64,000 nucleotides of DNA, taken from assembly GCF_002251735.1 (NCBI RefSeq), contig NZ_NOXS01000032.1:124001-188000 (forward strand), in the 5' to 3' direction. This document shows positions 1-8,180 of the stretch, one piece after another (the stretch's first letter is position 1; the number at the start of each line of letters is the position of its first letter). Below the pieces are notes generated by a model. The model searched no databases and was not told where the DNA came from. It saw only the letters and a list, made by a program, of their open reading frames with translations. The stretch is from Elstera cyanobacteriorum. Lineage in GTDB: Bacteria; Pseudomonadota; Alphaproteobacteria; Elsterales; Elsteraceae. The position numbers and the translations under genes are program-made.

Positions 1-385
1 CGCGACCATCGGTCTGCCGGGGACGAGCGGGTTCGTTGGCGAATTCACCATCCTCGTCGGCTCCTATATCGCCAATACATGGGTGACTTTCTTCGCCGCG
101 ACCGGCTTGGTTCTGGGGGCCGCTTACTCCCTGTGGCTGTATCGCCGCGTGGTGTTCGGTAAGCTCGAGAAGGCCGATCTGAAGCTGTTGCCGGATCTGT
201 CGGCGCGCGAAGTGCTGACGTTTGCCCCGCTGGTGATCCTGGCGCTCTGGATGGGCATCTACCCGGCGTCCTTCATGGACCCGATGGCCGGTTCGGTCGA
301 ACTGCTGGTCAAAAACTATAAGGCCGCCCTGGCCGCTGCCGAGCCGCTGTCGTTGACCGGCACGCTGCTGGCCTGGGTGCAGTAA
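1..385 (+). CDS. nuoM: NADH-quinone oxidoreductase subunit M, C-terminal part (cut by window edge)
   Basis: This is the C-terminal end of the antiporter-like membrane subunit M of respiratory complex I, which takes part in proton translocation across the inner membrane. The open frame enters the window at base 2 and encodes the conserved segment LPGTSGFVGEFTIL, followed by transmembrane stretches and the typical ending with a MGIYPASFMDPM-type loop. An internal ATG at base 83 is not the real start. The gene is followed 16 bases later by nuoN in the same direction, which is the standard end of a nuo operon. Only about 127 residues are visible, so nothing can be said about the upstream part. 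Confidence 0.95.
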   Translation, partial: ATIGLPGTSGFVGEFTILVGSYIANTWVTFFAATGLVLGAAYSLWLYRRVVFGKLEKADLKLLPDLSAREVLTFAPLVILALWMGIYPASFMDPMAGSVELLVKNYKAALAAAEPLSLTGTLLAWVQ

Positions 386-401
386 GGGGATTGAGGGAAA
401 G

Positions 402-1856
402 ATGAGCATCGTTCTAGACAAAGCCGAACTGGCGATCGTCGTCCCCGAACTCTTCCTGGCCTTAGCGTCGCTGGTGCTGTTGATGGCCGGGGCGTTCAGC
501 AAAGGGCAGCGGGCCGTGCGCGGCACGACGGTGGGGGCGCTGTTTGCCTTCGCCGTGACTGCCCTTTTCGTGGTGCTCTTGCCCTATGGCGATAGTGGCC
601 GCGTAGCGTTCAATGGGCTGATCCACGTCAGCGCCTTCACGGCCTTCTTGAAAGTGCTGATCCTGCTCGGTTCGGCCCTAGCGCTGGTCTTGTCGACCGA
701 CTTCTTCGAGAAGGAGAAGATCGCCCGCTTCGAATATCCGGTGCTGGTGGTCCTGGCCACGGTCGGCATGCTGTTGATGGTCAGCGCCTCCGACCTAATG
801 ACCCTCTATATGGGTCTCGAAATGCAGTCGCTGGCACTCTATGTCATCGCCTCAATCCATCGCGACAATGCGAAATCGACGGAAGCGGGCCTCAAGTACT
901 TCGTGCTCGGCGCTCTGTCCTCGGGCCTGCTGCTCTACGGGATTTCACTGGTCTACGGTTATGGTGGCAGCACGAACTTTACGCTGCTGGCCCCGCAACT
1001 AACCGATCATCCGCCGACGGGCGTTGTCATCGGCCTTGTCTTCGTCATCGCCGCGCTGGCCTTCAAGGTTTCCGCCGTGCCGTTCCATATGTGGACGCCG
1101 GATGTGTACGAAGGCGCGCCGACGCCGGTCGCGAGCTTCTTCGCCGCTGCGCCGAAGGTTGCCGCGATGGGGCTGCTGGTCCAGGTGCTGACCGGACCGT
1201 TCGGGGGCATGGTCGCCCAGTGGCAGCAGGTGATTGTTTTCGTCTCTATCGCCTCGATGGTTTTCGGCTCGGTTGCCGCGATCAATCAGAAGAACATCAA
1301 GCGCCTGATGGCCTATAGCTCCATCGGCCACATGGGCTTCACCCTGGTCGGTTTGGCGGCGGCGAATGCCGATGGTATCCTGGGGGTGCTCGTCTATCTC
1401 GCCGTTTACGTCGTCATGGGTCTCGGCACCTTCGCCTGCATCATTGCCATGCGTGTGAAGGGGCAGGCGGTGGAGAATATCGACGATCTCGCCGGCCTGT
1501 CGCGCACCCAGCCGCTGGTTGCCCTGGCCTTGGCGTTATTCATGTTCTCGATGGCCGGGATTCCGCCGCTCGCGGGCTTCTTCTCGAAGTTTTACGTCTT
1601 CCGGGCCGCGGTGCAGGCCGATCTTTTTGCGCTGGCAATCATTGGTGTTCTCGCCAGCGTCGTTGGGGCCTTCTATTACCTGCGCGTGATCAAGGTCATG
1701 TACTTCGATCAACCGTCGGTGACCTTCGATAAGATGGCCCCGGGCGTTGCCCTGGTAGCGGGCAGCACCTGCCTTGTCACGCTGTTGTTCTGGGTCTATC
1801 CGTCGGCAGTGATTTCGACGGCGGCGCGCGTTTCGGCCCTCGTGATCGGGGGCTGA
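402..1856 (+). CDS. nuoN: NADH-quinone oxidoreductase subunit N
   Basis: The 484-residue product is the last antiporter-like subunit of complex I, working in the inner membrane to couple NADH oxidation to proton pumping. It is strongly hydrophobic throughout with about 14 membrane spans. It carries the family segments around LYMGLEMQSLALYV (residues 131-144), the lysine-bearing FKVSAVPFHMWTPDVYEGAPT region (about 223-243) and AYSSIGHMGF (about 305-314). Length is normal for the family. The start ATG follows a GGGGATTGAGGGAAAG leader with a good ribosome site. The next gene, birA, begins within a few bases of the stop, so the two are probably co-transcribed. Confidence 0.97.
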   Translation: MSIVLDKAELAIVVPELFLALASLVLLMAGAFSKGQRAVRGTTVGALFAFAVTALFVVLLPYGDSGRVAFNGLIHVSAFTAFLKVLILLGSALALVLSTDFFEKEKIARFEYPVLVVLATVGMLLMVSASDLMTLYMGLEMQSLALYVIASIHRDNAKSTEAGLKYFVLGALSSGLLLYGISLVYGYGGSTNFTLLAPQLTDHPPTGVVIGLVFVIAALAFKVSAVPFHMWTPDVYEGAPTPVASFFAAAPKVAAMGLLVQVLTGPFGGMVAQWQQVIVFVSIASMVFGSVAAINQKNIKRLMAYSSIGHMGFTLVGLAAANADGILGVLVYLAVYVVMGLGTFACIIAMRVKGQAVENIDDLAGLSRTQPLVALALALFMFSMAGIPPLAGFFSKFYVFRAAVQADLFALAIIGVLASVVGAFYYLRVIKVMYFDQPSVTFDKMAPGVALVAGSTCLVTLLFWVYPSAVISTAARVSALVIGG

Positions 1857-1857
1857 T

Positions 1858-2595
1858 CTGTCGGCTCTAACTTTACCGCCCGGGTGGCGGTTGCAGGATT
1901 TCGACAGCGTCGCCAGCACGATGGAGCTGGCGACGCAAGCGCTTTTAGAGGGGGAGGGCGAAGGCCTGATCCTGCGGGCGCGCGAACAAGTCTCCGGCCG
2001 GGGGCGGCAAGGCCGCCCGTGGCGTAGCCCGCCCGGCAACCTCTACATGTCTATCCTGATTGACCCGGCGCCGCGCTTGGCCGAAACGGCGAACCTATCG
2101 TTCGTCGCAGGGCTCGCCGTTTGGCGGGCCATTGCCGATCTTATTCCTGGGGCGGGGCTTCGACTGAAATGGCCGAACGATGTCTTGCTCGATGGGGCGA
2201 AGCTCGCCGGGCTATTGCTCGAAGTGCCTTATGCTGGGAAACCCGCCGTGCTTGGGCTAGGCCTCAATCTGCGCACCGCGCCGACCGATACCCCCTATCC
2301 GGCGACCAGCCTGCCCCCCCGGGCGACCGGCCCGGTAGACCGGGACGAGGCGACGGAAGCGATTGCCCTTCGGCTCGCTGAAACCTTGCGCCAATGGCGG
2401 CAGGAGGGGTTCGCCAGTATCCGCGCCGATTGGCAGGCCGTCGCTCATCCCATTGGAACGCCGCTTACGGTTCGTCTCGCCCCCGAAACGGTGCTGAAGG
2501 GCACGTTCGACGGGTTGGGGGAGGATGGGCATCTGCGCCTGCAAACCGCCGATGGTCTGCGCGCCATTCCGGCGGGTGATGTGATTCTCGCTTAG
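1858..2595 (+). CDS. birA: Biotin--[acetyl-CoA-carboxylase] ligase
   Basis: The product attaches biotin to the carrier domain of acetyl-CoA carboxylase (and other carboxylases) through biotinyl-AMP. Family motifs are visible: GRGRQGRPW (biotin/AMP loop), LKWPNDV and KLAGLLLE. It lacks the N-terminal DNA-binding domain of E. coli BirA, so it is the catalysis-only type. The first conventional start is TTG at 1891, but the open frame runs further up to 1846 and encodes LPPGWRL just before it, a sequence type I recall from N-termini of related ligases. CTG at 1858, one base after the nuoN stop and 5 bases after GGGGG, would include it. The start is therefore uncertain. coaX follows 10 bases later. 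Confidence 0.9.
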   Translation: MSALTLPPGWRLQDFDSVASTMELATQALLEGEGEGLILRAREQVSGRGRQGRPWRSPPGNLYMSILIDPAPRLAETANLSFVAGLAVWRAIADLIPGAGLRLKWPNDVLLDGAKLAGLLLEVPYAGKPAVLGLGLNLRTAPTDTPYPATSLPPRATGPVDRDEATEAIALRLAETLRQWRQEGFASIRADWQAVAHPIGTPLTVRLAPETVLKGTFDGLGEDGHLRLQTADGLRAIPAGDVILA

Positions 2596-2605
2596 GATTT
2601 CAGCC

Positions 2606-3382
2606 ATGCTGCTGGCCATTGACGCCGGGAATACCAATACCGAATTTGCGCTGATCGACGGAACCGAGGTCTGCAATTCCTGGCGTATCGCCACCGATCC
2701 GCGCCGCACGGCCGACGAATATGCCGTTTGGCTGACCCAGTTGATGGCGCTCGACGGGATCGACCGCAGTATGGTTACGGCCAGTATCGTGGCAACCGTG
2801 GTGCCGGAAGCGCTGTTTAATCTCACCGGCCTATGTCGTAAGTATTTCAATGGCTTGCCGTTGATTGTTGGCGACCCATCGGTGAAGATGACCATTCGCG
2901 CCGCGACCGACCGACCGGAGGAGGTTGGGGCAGACCGGCTCGTCACCGCGCTGGCGGCGCGCGATACCTATGGTTGCCCGCTGATCGTCGTTGATTTCGG
3001 TACCGCAACGACCTTTGATGTGGTTGATGCAGATGGGAATTTTGCCGGCGGCGTTATCGCCCCAGGGATCAACCTGTCGCTGCAAGCGCTTTATATGGCC
3101 GCCGCCAAACTGCCGCGCGTCGCCATCCGCCCCACCCCGACCGTGATCGCCCGCAGTACGGTCCCGGCCATGCAGTCCGGCGTCTTTTGGGGCTATATCG
3201 GCATGATCGAAGGGTTGGTGCAGCGGATGCGCGCCGAGCTTGGACAGAATGTCCCCGTTGTTGCAACTGGGGGGCTTGCCCCTATGTTTGCGGGCGCGAC
3301 GGACCATATAACCCATATCGACCGCGATCTCATCATGCGCGGTCTCGTGACACTCTATCAGCATAATCGTTTGGAATCATGA
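2606..3382 (+). CDS. coaX: Type III pantothenate kinase
   Basis: The enzyme phosphorylates pantothenate, the first committed step of coenzyme A synthesis, in the cytoplasm. The 258 residues begin with the ATP-binding DAGNTN motif (residues 6-11), continue with GADRLV, and contain the VDFGTATTFD motif and GGVIAPG typical of the acetate-kinase-fold CoaX family. Length is normal. Its stop overlaps the start of the RNase J gene in an ATGA arrangement, which indicates translational coupling. It sits in the usual alphaproteobacterial order birA-coaX-rnj. The pantothenate-making genes panC and panB lie elsewhere in this window (25200-26897). Confidence 0.95.
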   Translation: MLLAIDAGNTNTEFALIDGTEVCNSWRIATDPRRTADEYAVWLTQLMALDGIDRSMVTASIVATVVPEALFNLTGLCRKYFNGLPLIVGDPSVKMTIRAATDRPEEVGADRLVTALAARDTYGCPLIVVDFGTATTFDVVDADGNFAGGVIAPGINLSLQALYMAAAKLPRVAIRPTPTVIARSTVPAMQSGVFWGYIGMIEGLVQRMRAELGQNVPVVATGGLAPMFAGATDHITHIDRDLIMRGLVTLYQHNRLES

Positions 3383-5073
3383 TCGACGGCACCCCCTTGC
3401 ACTCCGCCATTGCCGCCCGCGGCGAACTTCTCTTCCTGCCATTGGGGGGCGCGGGGGAGATCGGGATGAACCTCAACCTCTTCGGCTACAACGGCCAATG
3501 GGTGATGGTTGATCTTGGTGTGACCTTCGGCGACGATAGTCAGCCATCGATCGACGTGATCATGCCCGATCCGGTCTTCATCGCCGAACGGCGCGATGCC
3601 TTGCTGGGGATCGTGCTGACCCATGCCCATGAAGATCATATCGGCGCGGTTCCGCACCTGTGGCGCCGCCTGGGCGCGCCGCCGATCTATTGTACGCCGT
3701 TCACGGCCAGTGTTCTGCGCCGTAAGCTGCCTGAATATGGGTTGGCGCGCGACGTGGTGATCCACGAGGTTCCCCTGTCGGGGGATTTCAGCCTGGGGCC
3801 GTTCCGCTTCCAGATGATCACCCTGACGCATTCGATCCCCGAACCGAACGCCCTGGCGATCCACACGCCCGTCGGCACCGTGCTGCACACGGGGGATTGG
3901 AAATTCGATCCCGAGCCTTTGGTCGGTCAAGTCACCGACTTCGACACGCTGAAGGCTTTGGGCGATAAAGGCATTCTGGCCCTGGTCGGCGATTCCACCA
4001 ATGTCTTCAAACCGGGCGAAGCCGGATCGGAAGCCGCGGTGCGTGCCAGCCTGACGGAGTTGATCGGCCAGTTTAACAACCGGGTTGCCGTCGCCTGTTT
4101 CGCCTCTAACGTCGCGCGGTTGGAGAGCATTGTCATGGCCGCCGCTGCCCACGGGCGGCGGGTGGCGCTGGTTGGGCGCTCGCTGCACCGGATGGTCGAA
4201 AGCGCGCGGGAAAATGGCTATCTTGCCGATCTGCCGCCGCTGGTCTCCGAGGACGAGGTTGGGTATTTACCGCCCGAAGAAGTGCTGCTGCTCTGCACCG
4301 GCAGCCAGGGCGAACAGCGTGCGGCCCTTGCCCGGATCGCGGCCAACGATCACCCCCATGTCGTGCTGGAAGAGGGCGATGCGGTCATTTTCTCCTCCCG
4401 CATCATTCCAGGGAACGAGAAATCCATCGGGCGCCTGCACGATAAGCTGATCAAGCAGGGCATCGAAGTGGTGACGGAGCAGGACCACTTCATCCATGTC
4501 TCCGGCCATCCGGCGCGCGACGAATTGGCCCGGATGTATGCGCTAACCCGCCCGAAGATCGCCGTGCCCGTGCATGGCGAACTGCGCCATCTTTACGAGC
4601 ATGCCGAGCTCGCTCGCGAGTGCCAGGTGCCCACCGCCGTCGTCGTTGAAAACGGCGACGTGCTGCGCCTTGCGCCGGGTGAGCCGATGGTGCTCGACAA
4701 GGTTCCGACCGGGCGCCTTGCGGTCGATGGCAGCCGGTTGGTTCCCCTGGGCGGGGCGGAGCTGAAGCAGCGCCTGCGCATGACCTATAATGGTATGGCG
4801 GTCGCCACCCTTGTGCTCGATAAGCGCGGGAACTTACAGACCGATCCGGTGCTGACCCTGCACGGGCTGGTCGATGCCGAGCAGGACGAGGCGCAAATCC
4901 TGATCGATAAGGCGCTTGATGCCATCGAGGATGTGGTGGAAACCTTCGCTGCCAGTGGTCGGGGCGGGGAGGATACGGTGCTGCGCGACGCGGTAAAGGC
5001 GGCAGTGCGGCGCATTGTCCATAGCGCCATCGGGTTGAAGCCGGTAACAGAGGTCCATCTCATTCGTCTTTAA
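3379..5073 (+). CDS. rnj: Ribonuclease J
   Basis: This is a 564-residue metallo-beta-lactamase-fold ribonuclease with endonuclease and 5'-3' exonuclease activity in RNA processing and decay. The zinc-binding HAHEDH motif is at residues 82-87, preceded by LPLGGAGEIGMNLNL, which is typical of the family N-terminus. The beta-CASP region contains SSRIIPGNE, and SGHPARDEL and the motif PVHGE follow. Length matches bacterial RNase J. The start ATG overlaps the coaX stop by four bases. RNase J between coaX and a methylmalonyl-CoA epimerase gene is common in alphaproteobacteria. Confidence 0.95.
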   Translation: MIDGTPLHSAIAARGELLFLPLGGAGEIGMNLNLFGYNGQWVMVDLGVTFGDDSQPSIDVIMPDPVFIAERRDALLGIVLTHAHEDHIGAVPHLWRRLGAPPIYCTPFTASVLRRKLPEYGLARDVVIHEVPLSGDFSLGPFRFQMITLTHSIPEPNALAIHTPVGTVLHTGDWKFDPEPLVGQVTDFDTLKALGDKGILALVGDSTNVFKPGEAGSEAAVRASLTELIGQFNNRVAVACFASNVARLESIVMAAAAHGRRVALVGRSLHRMVESARENGYLADLPPLVSEDEVGYLPPEEVLLLCTGSQGEQRAALARIAANDHPHVVLEEGDAVIFSSRIIPGNEKSIGRLHDKLIKQGIEVVTEQDHFIHVSGHPARDELARMYALTRPKIAVPVHGELRHLYEHAELARECQVPTAVVVENGDVLRLAPGEPMVLDKVPTGRLAVDGSRLVPLGGAELKQRLRMTYNGMAVATLVLDKRGNLQTDPVLTLHGLVDAEQDEAQILIDKALDAIEDVVETFAASGRGGEDTVLRDAVKAAVRRIVHSAIGLKPVTEVHLIRL

Positions 5074-5095
5074 ACCCTGGGGAGGGATGCCAAGA

Positions 5096-5506
5096 ATGAT
5101 CGGACGCTTGAACCATGTCGCCATCGTCGTACCGGATCTGGCTGCGGCGAGTGCGCTCTATAGCACTGGCCTCGGCGCGACGGTATCGGCCCCGGTCGAT
5201 CTGCCGGAACATGGGGTAACGACGGTTTTCGTGATGTTGCCCAATACGAAGATCGAACTGCTGCATCCCTTGGGCGAAAATTCGCCCATTGCCGGGTTTC
5301 TGGCGAAGAATCCGGCGGGCGGCATGCATCATGTCTGTTACGAGGTAACCGATATTCTAGCCGCGCGGGATCACCTGAAAGCCCAGGGTGCGCGCGTGCT
5401 GGGCGACGGTGAACCGAAGATCGGCGCGCACGGACTGCCGGTGCTGTTCCTACATCCGAAGGATTTCTGCGGGACGTTGGTCGAATTGGAACAGGTGGCA
5501 GCTTAA
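5096..5506 (+). CDS. mce: Methylmalonyl-CoA epimerase
   Basis: The product is a small VOC-fold enzyme that interconverts the (R) and (S) forms of methylmalonyl-CoA in propionate metabolism. Metal-binding positions are recognisable in LNHVAIVV, in MHHVCYEV and in the terminal GTLVELEQ. An ATG at 5087 lies in frame but directly abuts the GGGGAGGG ribosome site at 5079-5086, leaving no spacing. The ATG at 5096 has about 9 bases of spacing and gives the typical N-terminus MIGRLNHVA, so I prefer it. The following gene starts one base after the stop codon. Confidence 0.93.
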   Translation: MIGRLNHVAIVVPDLAAASALYSTGLGATVSAPVDLPEHGVTTVFVMLPNTKIELLHPLGENSPIAGFLAKNPAGGMHHVCYEVTDILAARDHLKAQGARVLGDGEPKIGAHGLPVLFLHPKDFCGTLVELEQVAA

Positions 5507-5507
5507 A

Positions 5508-5765
5508 ATGAATTGGGTTTCCGGGGTCGTCGTTTACGTTATCACCTGGTGGGTCGTGCTTTTCGCTGTTCTGCCGTGGCGCGTAACTCCCGCCAGCCAA
5601 AAGGTTGAAGGCGCGATGGCGGGCGCCCCGGATAACCCGCATATTCTGTATAAAGTGCTCTGGACAACAATCATTTCGACGGTCGTTTTCCTCGGCATTT
5701 ATGCCCTGGTCGCGTCTAACCTGATTTCTTTTCAGGATATGGCCGATCAATTGGGCCGCGAATAG
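5508..5765 (+). CDS. DUF1467 family small membrane protein
   Basis: This 85-residue protein has two predicted membrane helices. One is at about residues 5-23 (VVVYVITWWVVLFAVLP), the other at about 49-70. The motif LPWRV between them is typical of the DUF1467 family of alphaproteobacteria, whose role is unknown. A longer open frame begins at 5388 but would overlap the epimerase gene almost completely, so the ATG at 5508, one base after the epimerase stop, is the start. It is the last gene of the nuo-linked run before two hairpins. Confidence 0.85.
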   Translation: MNWVSGVVVYVITWWVVLFAVLPWRVTPASQKVEGAMAGAPDNPHILYKVLWTTIISTVVFLGIYALVASNLISFQDMADQLGRE

Positions 5766-5837
5766 GGGCTGGACGCCCCCAGCCCGATCCGTCATGCTTC
5801 GGTAACAATCTCTGAAAAGCCGGGGGTAACGCCCCGG
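5766..5837. terminator. Two GC-rich hairpins, possible terminator region
   Basis: Two perfect stems lie in the gap after the DUF1467 gene. The first pairs GGGCTGG (5766-5772) with CCAGCCC (5779-5785). The second pairs CCGGGG (5820-5825) with CCCCGG (5832-5837). Neither is followed by a T-run, so intrinsic termination is only a possibility. Pausing or RNA end protection are alternatives. Confidence 0.35.
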
Positions 5838-5862
5838 TCGCCGAAGGGAGAGTTCGCCACGC

Positions 5863-6195
5863 ATGACCGGGCTGATCCATCTGTCCGACTTCAGGCCGAA
5901 CCGTCACCGGGTGACGTTCAATCGGGCCGAGCTTCAGGAAATTCTTAATCTCTATAGCCGTCGCGTTTCCCGGGGGGAGTGGCGGGACTATGCCATCGAC
6001 ATGGGCAATGGCGTTGCCATGTTCTCTATTTTCCGCTCGTCGTTTGAACTGCCGCTCTACAGCATTGTTAAGCGGGCCAGCGGGCGGCAAACCGATTATG
6101 TTTTGATGAGCGGACGGCAGAAACTTCGGCAGGAAAGAAGCCTAGCGGAGCTTCTCGCTTACCTTGATGCGCGCGCGCTGTCGCTCGTTAAATAA
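5863..6195 (+). CDS. DUF2794 family protein
   Basis: The 110-residue cytoplasmic protein carries the pattern FNRAELQEILNLYSRRV, then GEWRDYAIDMG and VAMFSIFRSS followed by PLYSIVKR. This matches the DUF2794 family found widely in alphaproteobacteria; its function is not known. A GAAGGGAGAG ribosome site precedes the ATG. It is expressed separately from the upstream operon, being separated from it by the hairpins at 5766-5837. Its stop codon TAA ends exactly where the convergent minus-strand gene ends (6196), with no bases between. Confidence 0.8.
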   Translation: MTGLIHLSDFRPNRHRVTFNRAELQEILNLYSRRVSRGEWRDYAIDMGNGVAMFSIFRSSFELPLYSIVKRASGRQTDYVLMSGRQKLRQERSLAELLAYLDARALSLVK

Positions 6196-6765
6196 CTACC
6201 GGCGAGCGCCCGACATTTGGGCGATCACGCCGCGCAGATAGTCCACATCCTGTTGCAGGCGCTTAATTTGCGCACTTGCAACCTGGATTTCATAGGATTG
6301 GACTTCCAGATCCTTGGAGAGCCGCTTGACGGCGCTTGGATCAACCGCGTCGGCGGGGGCTTGTTCGGCCGGGGCGGCGCCCTCGGTGGCCTGGGCATCG
6401 GTTGCGTCCGACGCCGGGGCGGCGGCGGCCGATTCGGCCGCCTTCAGTTTCGCCGCCTGTTCCTGCACCTTTTGGGCCGTTGCCAGCAGTTCCTGATGCG
6501 TATTGCGCAGGCGAAGTTTGCGCGCCTCCAGGTCTTTTTCGCTGGTGCGCAGCATCTGTTCGCGCGCCGCCAAATCCCGCTGCAGGCTGGTGCGATATTC
6601 TACCTGCTGTTCAATCGCGGAGGAGGCGGCCCGTTCCCGCGCGGCGGTGCTGTCGGCCCCCGAGGCCGTGCCGCCAATCGTTGGCAGCGCCTGTTGGGCG
6701 TGCGCCGTTATCGACAGAAGACCAACTGCCGCCGTGGCGGTAAGAACAAGAAAAGTCCGGGGCAT
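6196..6765 (-). CDS. Secreted coiled-coil protein of unknown function
   Basis: The ATG at 6765 gives a protein of 189 residues beginning MPRTFLVLTATAAVGLLS, with a signal peptide probably cut after ITAHAQ. A longer frame reaching 6966 would bury that signal peptide, so I reject it. The mature part has two charged helical stretches likely to form coiled coils (about residues 35-105 and 145-180), split by an Ala/Pro-rich linker of about 30 residues. No enzymatic motif is visible. It lies downstream of the ATPase and STAS genes on the same strand and may belong to their transcript. The function is unknown. A periplasmic structural or scaffolding role would fit the composition. Confidence 0.7.
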   Translation of the reverse strand: MPRTFLVLTATAAVGLLSITAHAQQALPTIGGTASGADSTAARERAASSAIEQQVEYRTSLQRDLAAREQMLRTSEKDLEARKLRLRNTHQELLATAQKVQEQAAKLKAAESAAAAPASDATDAQATEGAAPAEQAPADAVDPSAVKRLSKDLEVQSYEIQVASAQIKRLQQDVDYLRGVIAQMSGARR

Positions 6766-6799
6766 GAGCGTCAGTCCTGACTGTTTCGGCGCTGCGGCA

Positions 6800-7684
6800 T
6801 TATGCAACGACGGCAAAGCCCAGGTCGAGCCTGCGCCCGCCATTGCGGTGCCGAATTCGGTCCGCCATGGCCGAGGTAACGAGCAGGCCACGCCCGCTAG
6901 GCAGACCGAAGGCATCTTCGTCGTCGTGCGGTTCGGCGGCAACCCGGCGCGTTTTTTCGAACCCATGCCCTTCGTCCAGCACTTCCAGCGTCAGCCAGCC
7001 CGCCGACATGCGGGCAAACAGGCAGACCGAGCGGCTGGCAAAACTATCATCATGCAGGCGATGGTCGAGGTGATCGACATAATCGGCGTAAGCATCGCCG
7101 CTCGCGCGCAAATCCTTATTGGCTTCCAGATTGCCGTGCAACAGCGCGTTGGCCATTGCTTCGGCCAAAGCAACTTCAATGCGCCAAATCAGCGATTCGT
7201 TGAAAAAGCCCGTTTCGGTCAGCGCGGCAGCAATCGCCGCCGCCGGCTCCACCCGATAGGCGGTGGAAGTCGAGAGGCAGAGGCCAATAAAAGTGCCGCG
7301 CCGGGCCGCCAAGCGGCAAAAAGCGGCCAATTGCCCCGGCGCAAGCCCCGCTTCAAAACAGAAGGCTGGTAGTTCCTGAACGGCAGCCATCATGCGGGCT
7401 TCGCTGATCCGATCCCCCATAACCCGGATGCGGCGACGGCTTCCACTCCCCAGGCTAGACATAGTGCTATGCCGCAGGGCGCTCGCGGTGCGCGCCGCCA
7501 CAGGGTCGGTTTCCACGCGCTTTTCCCCGAAAGTCTCTAGCGAAAGAGCTTCCAGAGCTTCGCGCGATAGTCCGTCCGCAACCAGACTCACCGATGAGAA
7601 TGGGGAGAGGGACACAGAGCCTCCGTGTTCGTCCGACGAATTGGGCCGCGCAAGCGCCGACCGCGTGTCAAAGGAGTGAGTCAC
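6800..7684 (-). CDS. RsbW/SpoIIAB-like ATP-binding regulatory protein
   Basis: The 294-residue product has a GHKL ATPase domain in its second half. An N-box lies in ALAEAMANALLHGN (about residues 163-176), a G1 box in LDEGHGF and a G2-like glycine patch in PSGRGLLV. There is no dimerisation/phospho-acceptor histidine domain and no membrane segment, so it resembles the anti-sigma-factor kinase group (RsbW, SpoIIAB). These bind or phosphorylate a STAS-domain antagonist. The first ~100 residues are Ser/Arg-rich and not recognised. It starts with GTG at 7684, 21 bases after the STAS gene stop, which supports a partner-switch pair. No sigma factor gene is in the neighbourhood, so the output is unknown. 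Confidence 0.8.
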   Translation of the reverse strand: MTHSFDTRSALARPNSSDEHGGSVSLSPFSSVSLVADGLSREALEALSLETFGEKRVETDPVAARTASALRHSTMSSLGSGSRRRIRVMGDRISEARMMAAVQELPAFCFEAGLAPGQLAAFCRLAARRGTFIGLCLSTSTAYRVEPAAAIAAALTETGFFNESLIWRIEVALAEAMANALLHGNLEANKDLRASGDAYADYVDHLDHRLHDDSFASRSVCLFARMSAGWLTLEVLDEGHGFEKTRRVAAEPHDDEDAFGLPSGRGLLVTSAMADRIRHRNGGRRLDLGFAVVA

Positions 7685-7705
7685 CCGCCAATCCTAGGGC
7701 TGACC

Positions 7706-8011
7706 CTATGATTGAATGGTAAATATCTTGTCGAATTTTGCGACTTCAAGCATGCGGCGCACATTTTCTGGCGGGCGCTGAAGCACCACCGCCGCATTGA
7801 AAACTTGCGCCTTCTGCTTGGCAATCAGCAGCATTCCCAGGCCAGCCGAATCGATGAACTCGACGCCGCTCAGGTCGAATTCGTAGGAGCCGACCTTGTT
7901 TTTCAGAAGTTCATCAAGGAATTCTTTATATTCCCGATGAAATTTAAAGGTCAGCCGCCCCGTAATTTTGATCTTGGCGCTATTGTCTTTGATATCGACT
8001 GTATATTGCAT
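7706..8011 (-). CDS. STAS-domain anti-sigma factor antagonist-like protein
   Basis: This 101-residue protein is a single STAS domain. The segment FIDSAGLGMLL carries the serine (within DSAGLG) that is phosphorylated in SpoIIAA/RsbV-type antagonists. A longer start at 8062 or 8032 is possible, but the ATG at 8011 is preceded by GAGGA four bases upstream and gives MQYTVDIKD, which matches a typical STAS start. It is immediately upstream of the RsbW-like ATPase gene in the same transcript direction. The pair is expected to work by reversible phosphorylation and binding in the cytoplasm. Its effect could be on a sigma factor elsewhere or on another signalling protein. Confidence 0.85.
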   Translation of the reverse strand: MQYTVDIKDNSAKIKITGRLTFKFHREYKEFLDELLKNKVGSYEFDLSGVEFIDSAGLGMLLIAKQKAQVFNAAVVLQRPPENVRRMLEVAKFDKIFTIQS

Positions 8012-8180
8012 CGGGTCCTCGAAGTGAGTCATCCGGCAACGCTCACAGGCTGCCGCTACCATCCCTTACCATACCCGATTTGCAGAAAGCGCAGAGCGGG
8101 TTCCTGTCTGTTGTGCGCCTTTTCGCCCCGGAAGGCAACCACACTTAGCAAACGCTTTTAATTTGAAACAAAAAAATCTC

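Noticed and set aside
5388-5507. A longer DUF1467 protein starting inside the epimerase gene
   Set aside because: The added residues overlap the epimerase in another frame; the ATG at 5508 gives the family length.
6800-7684. Sensor histidine kinase call for the ATPase gene
   Set aside because: It has the GHKL ATP-binding boxes but no phospho-acceptor His domain, no membrane segment and no response regulator beside it. The STAS neighbour points to the RsbW type.
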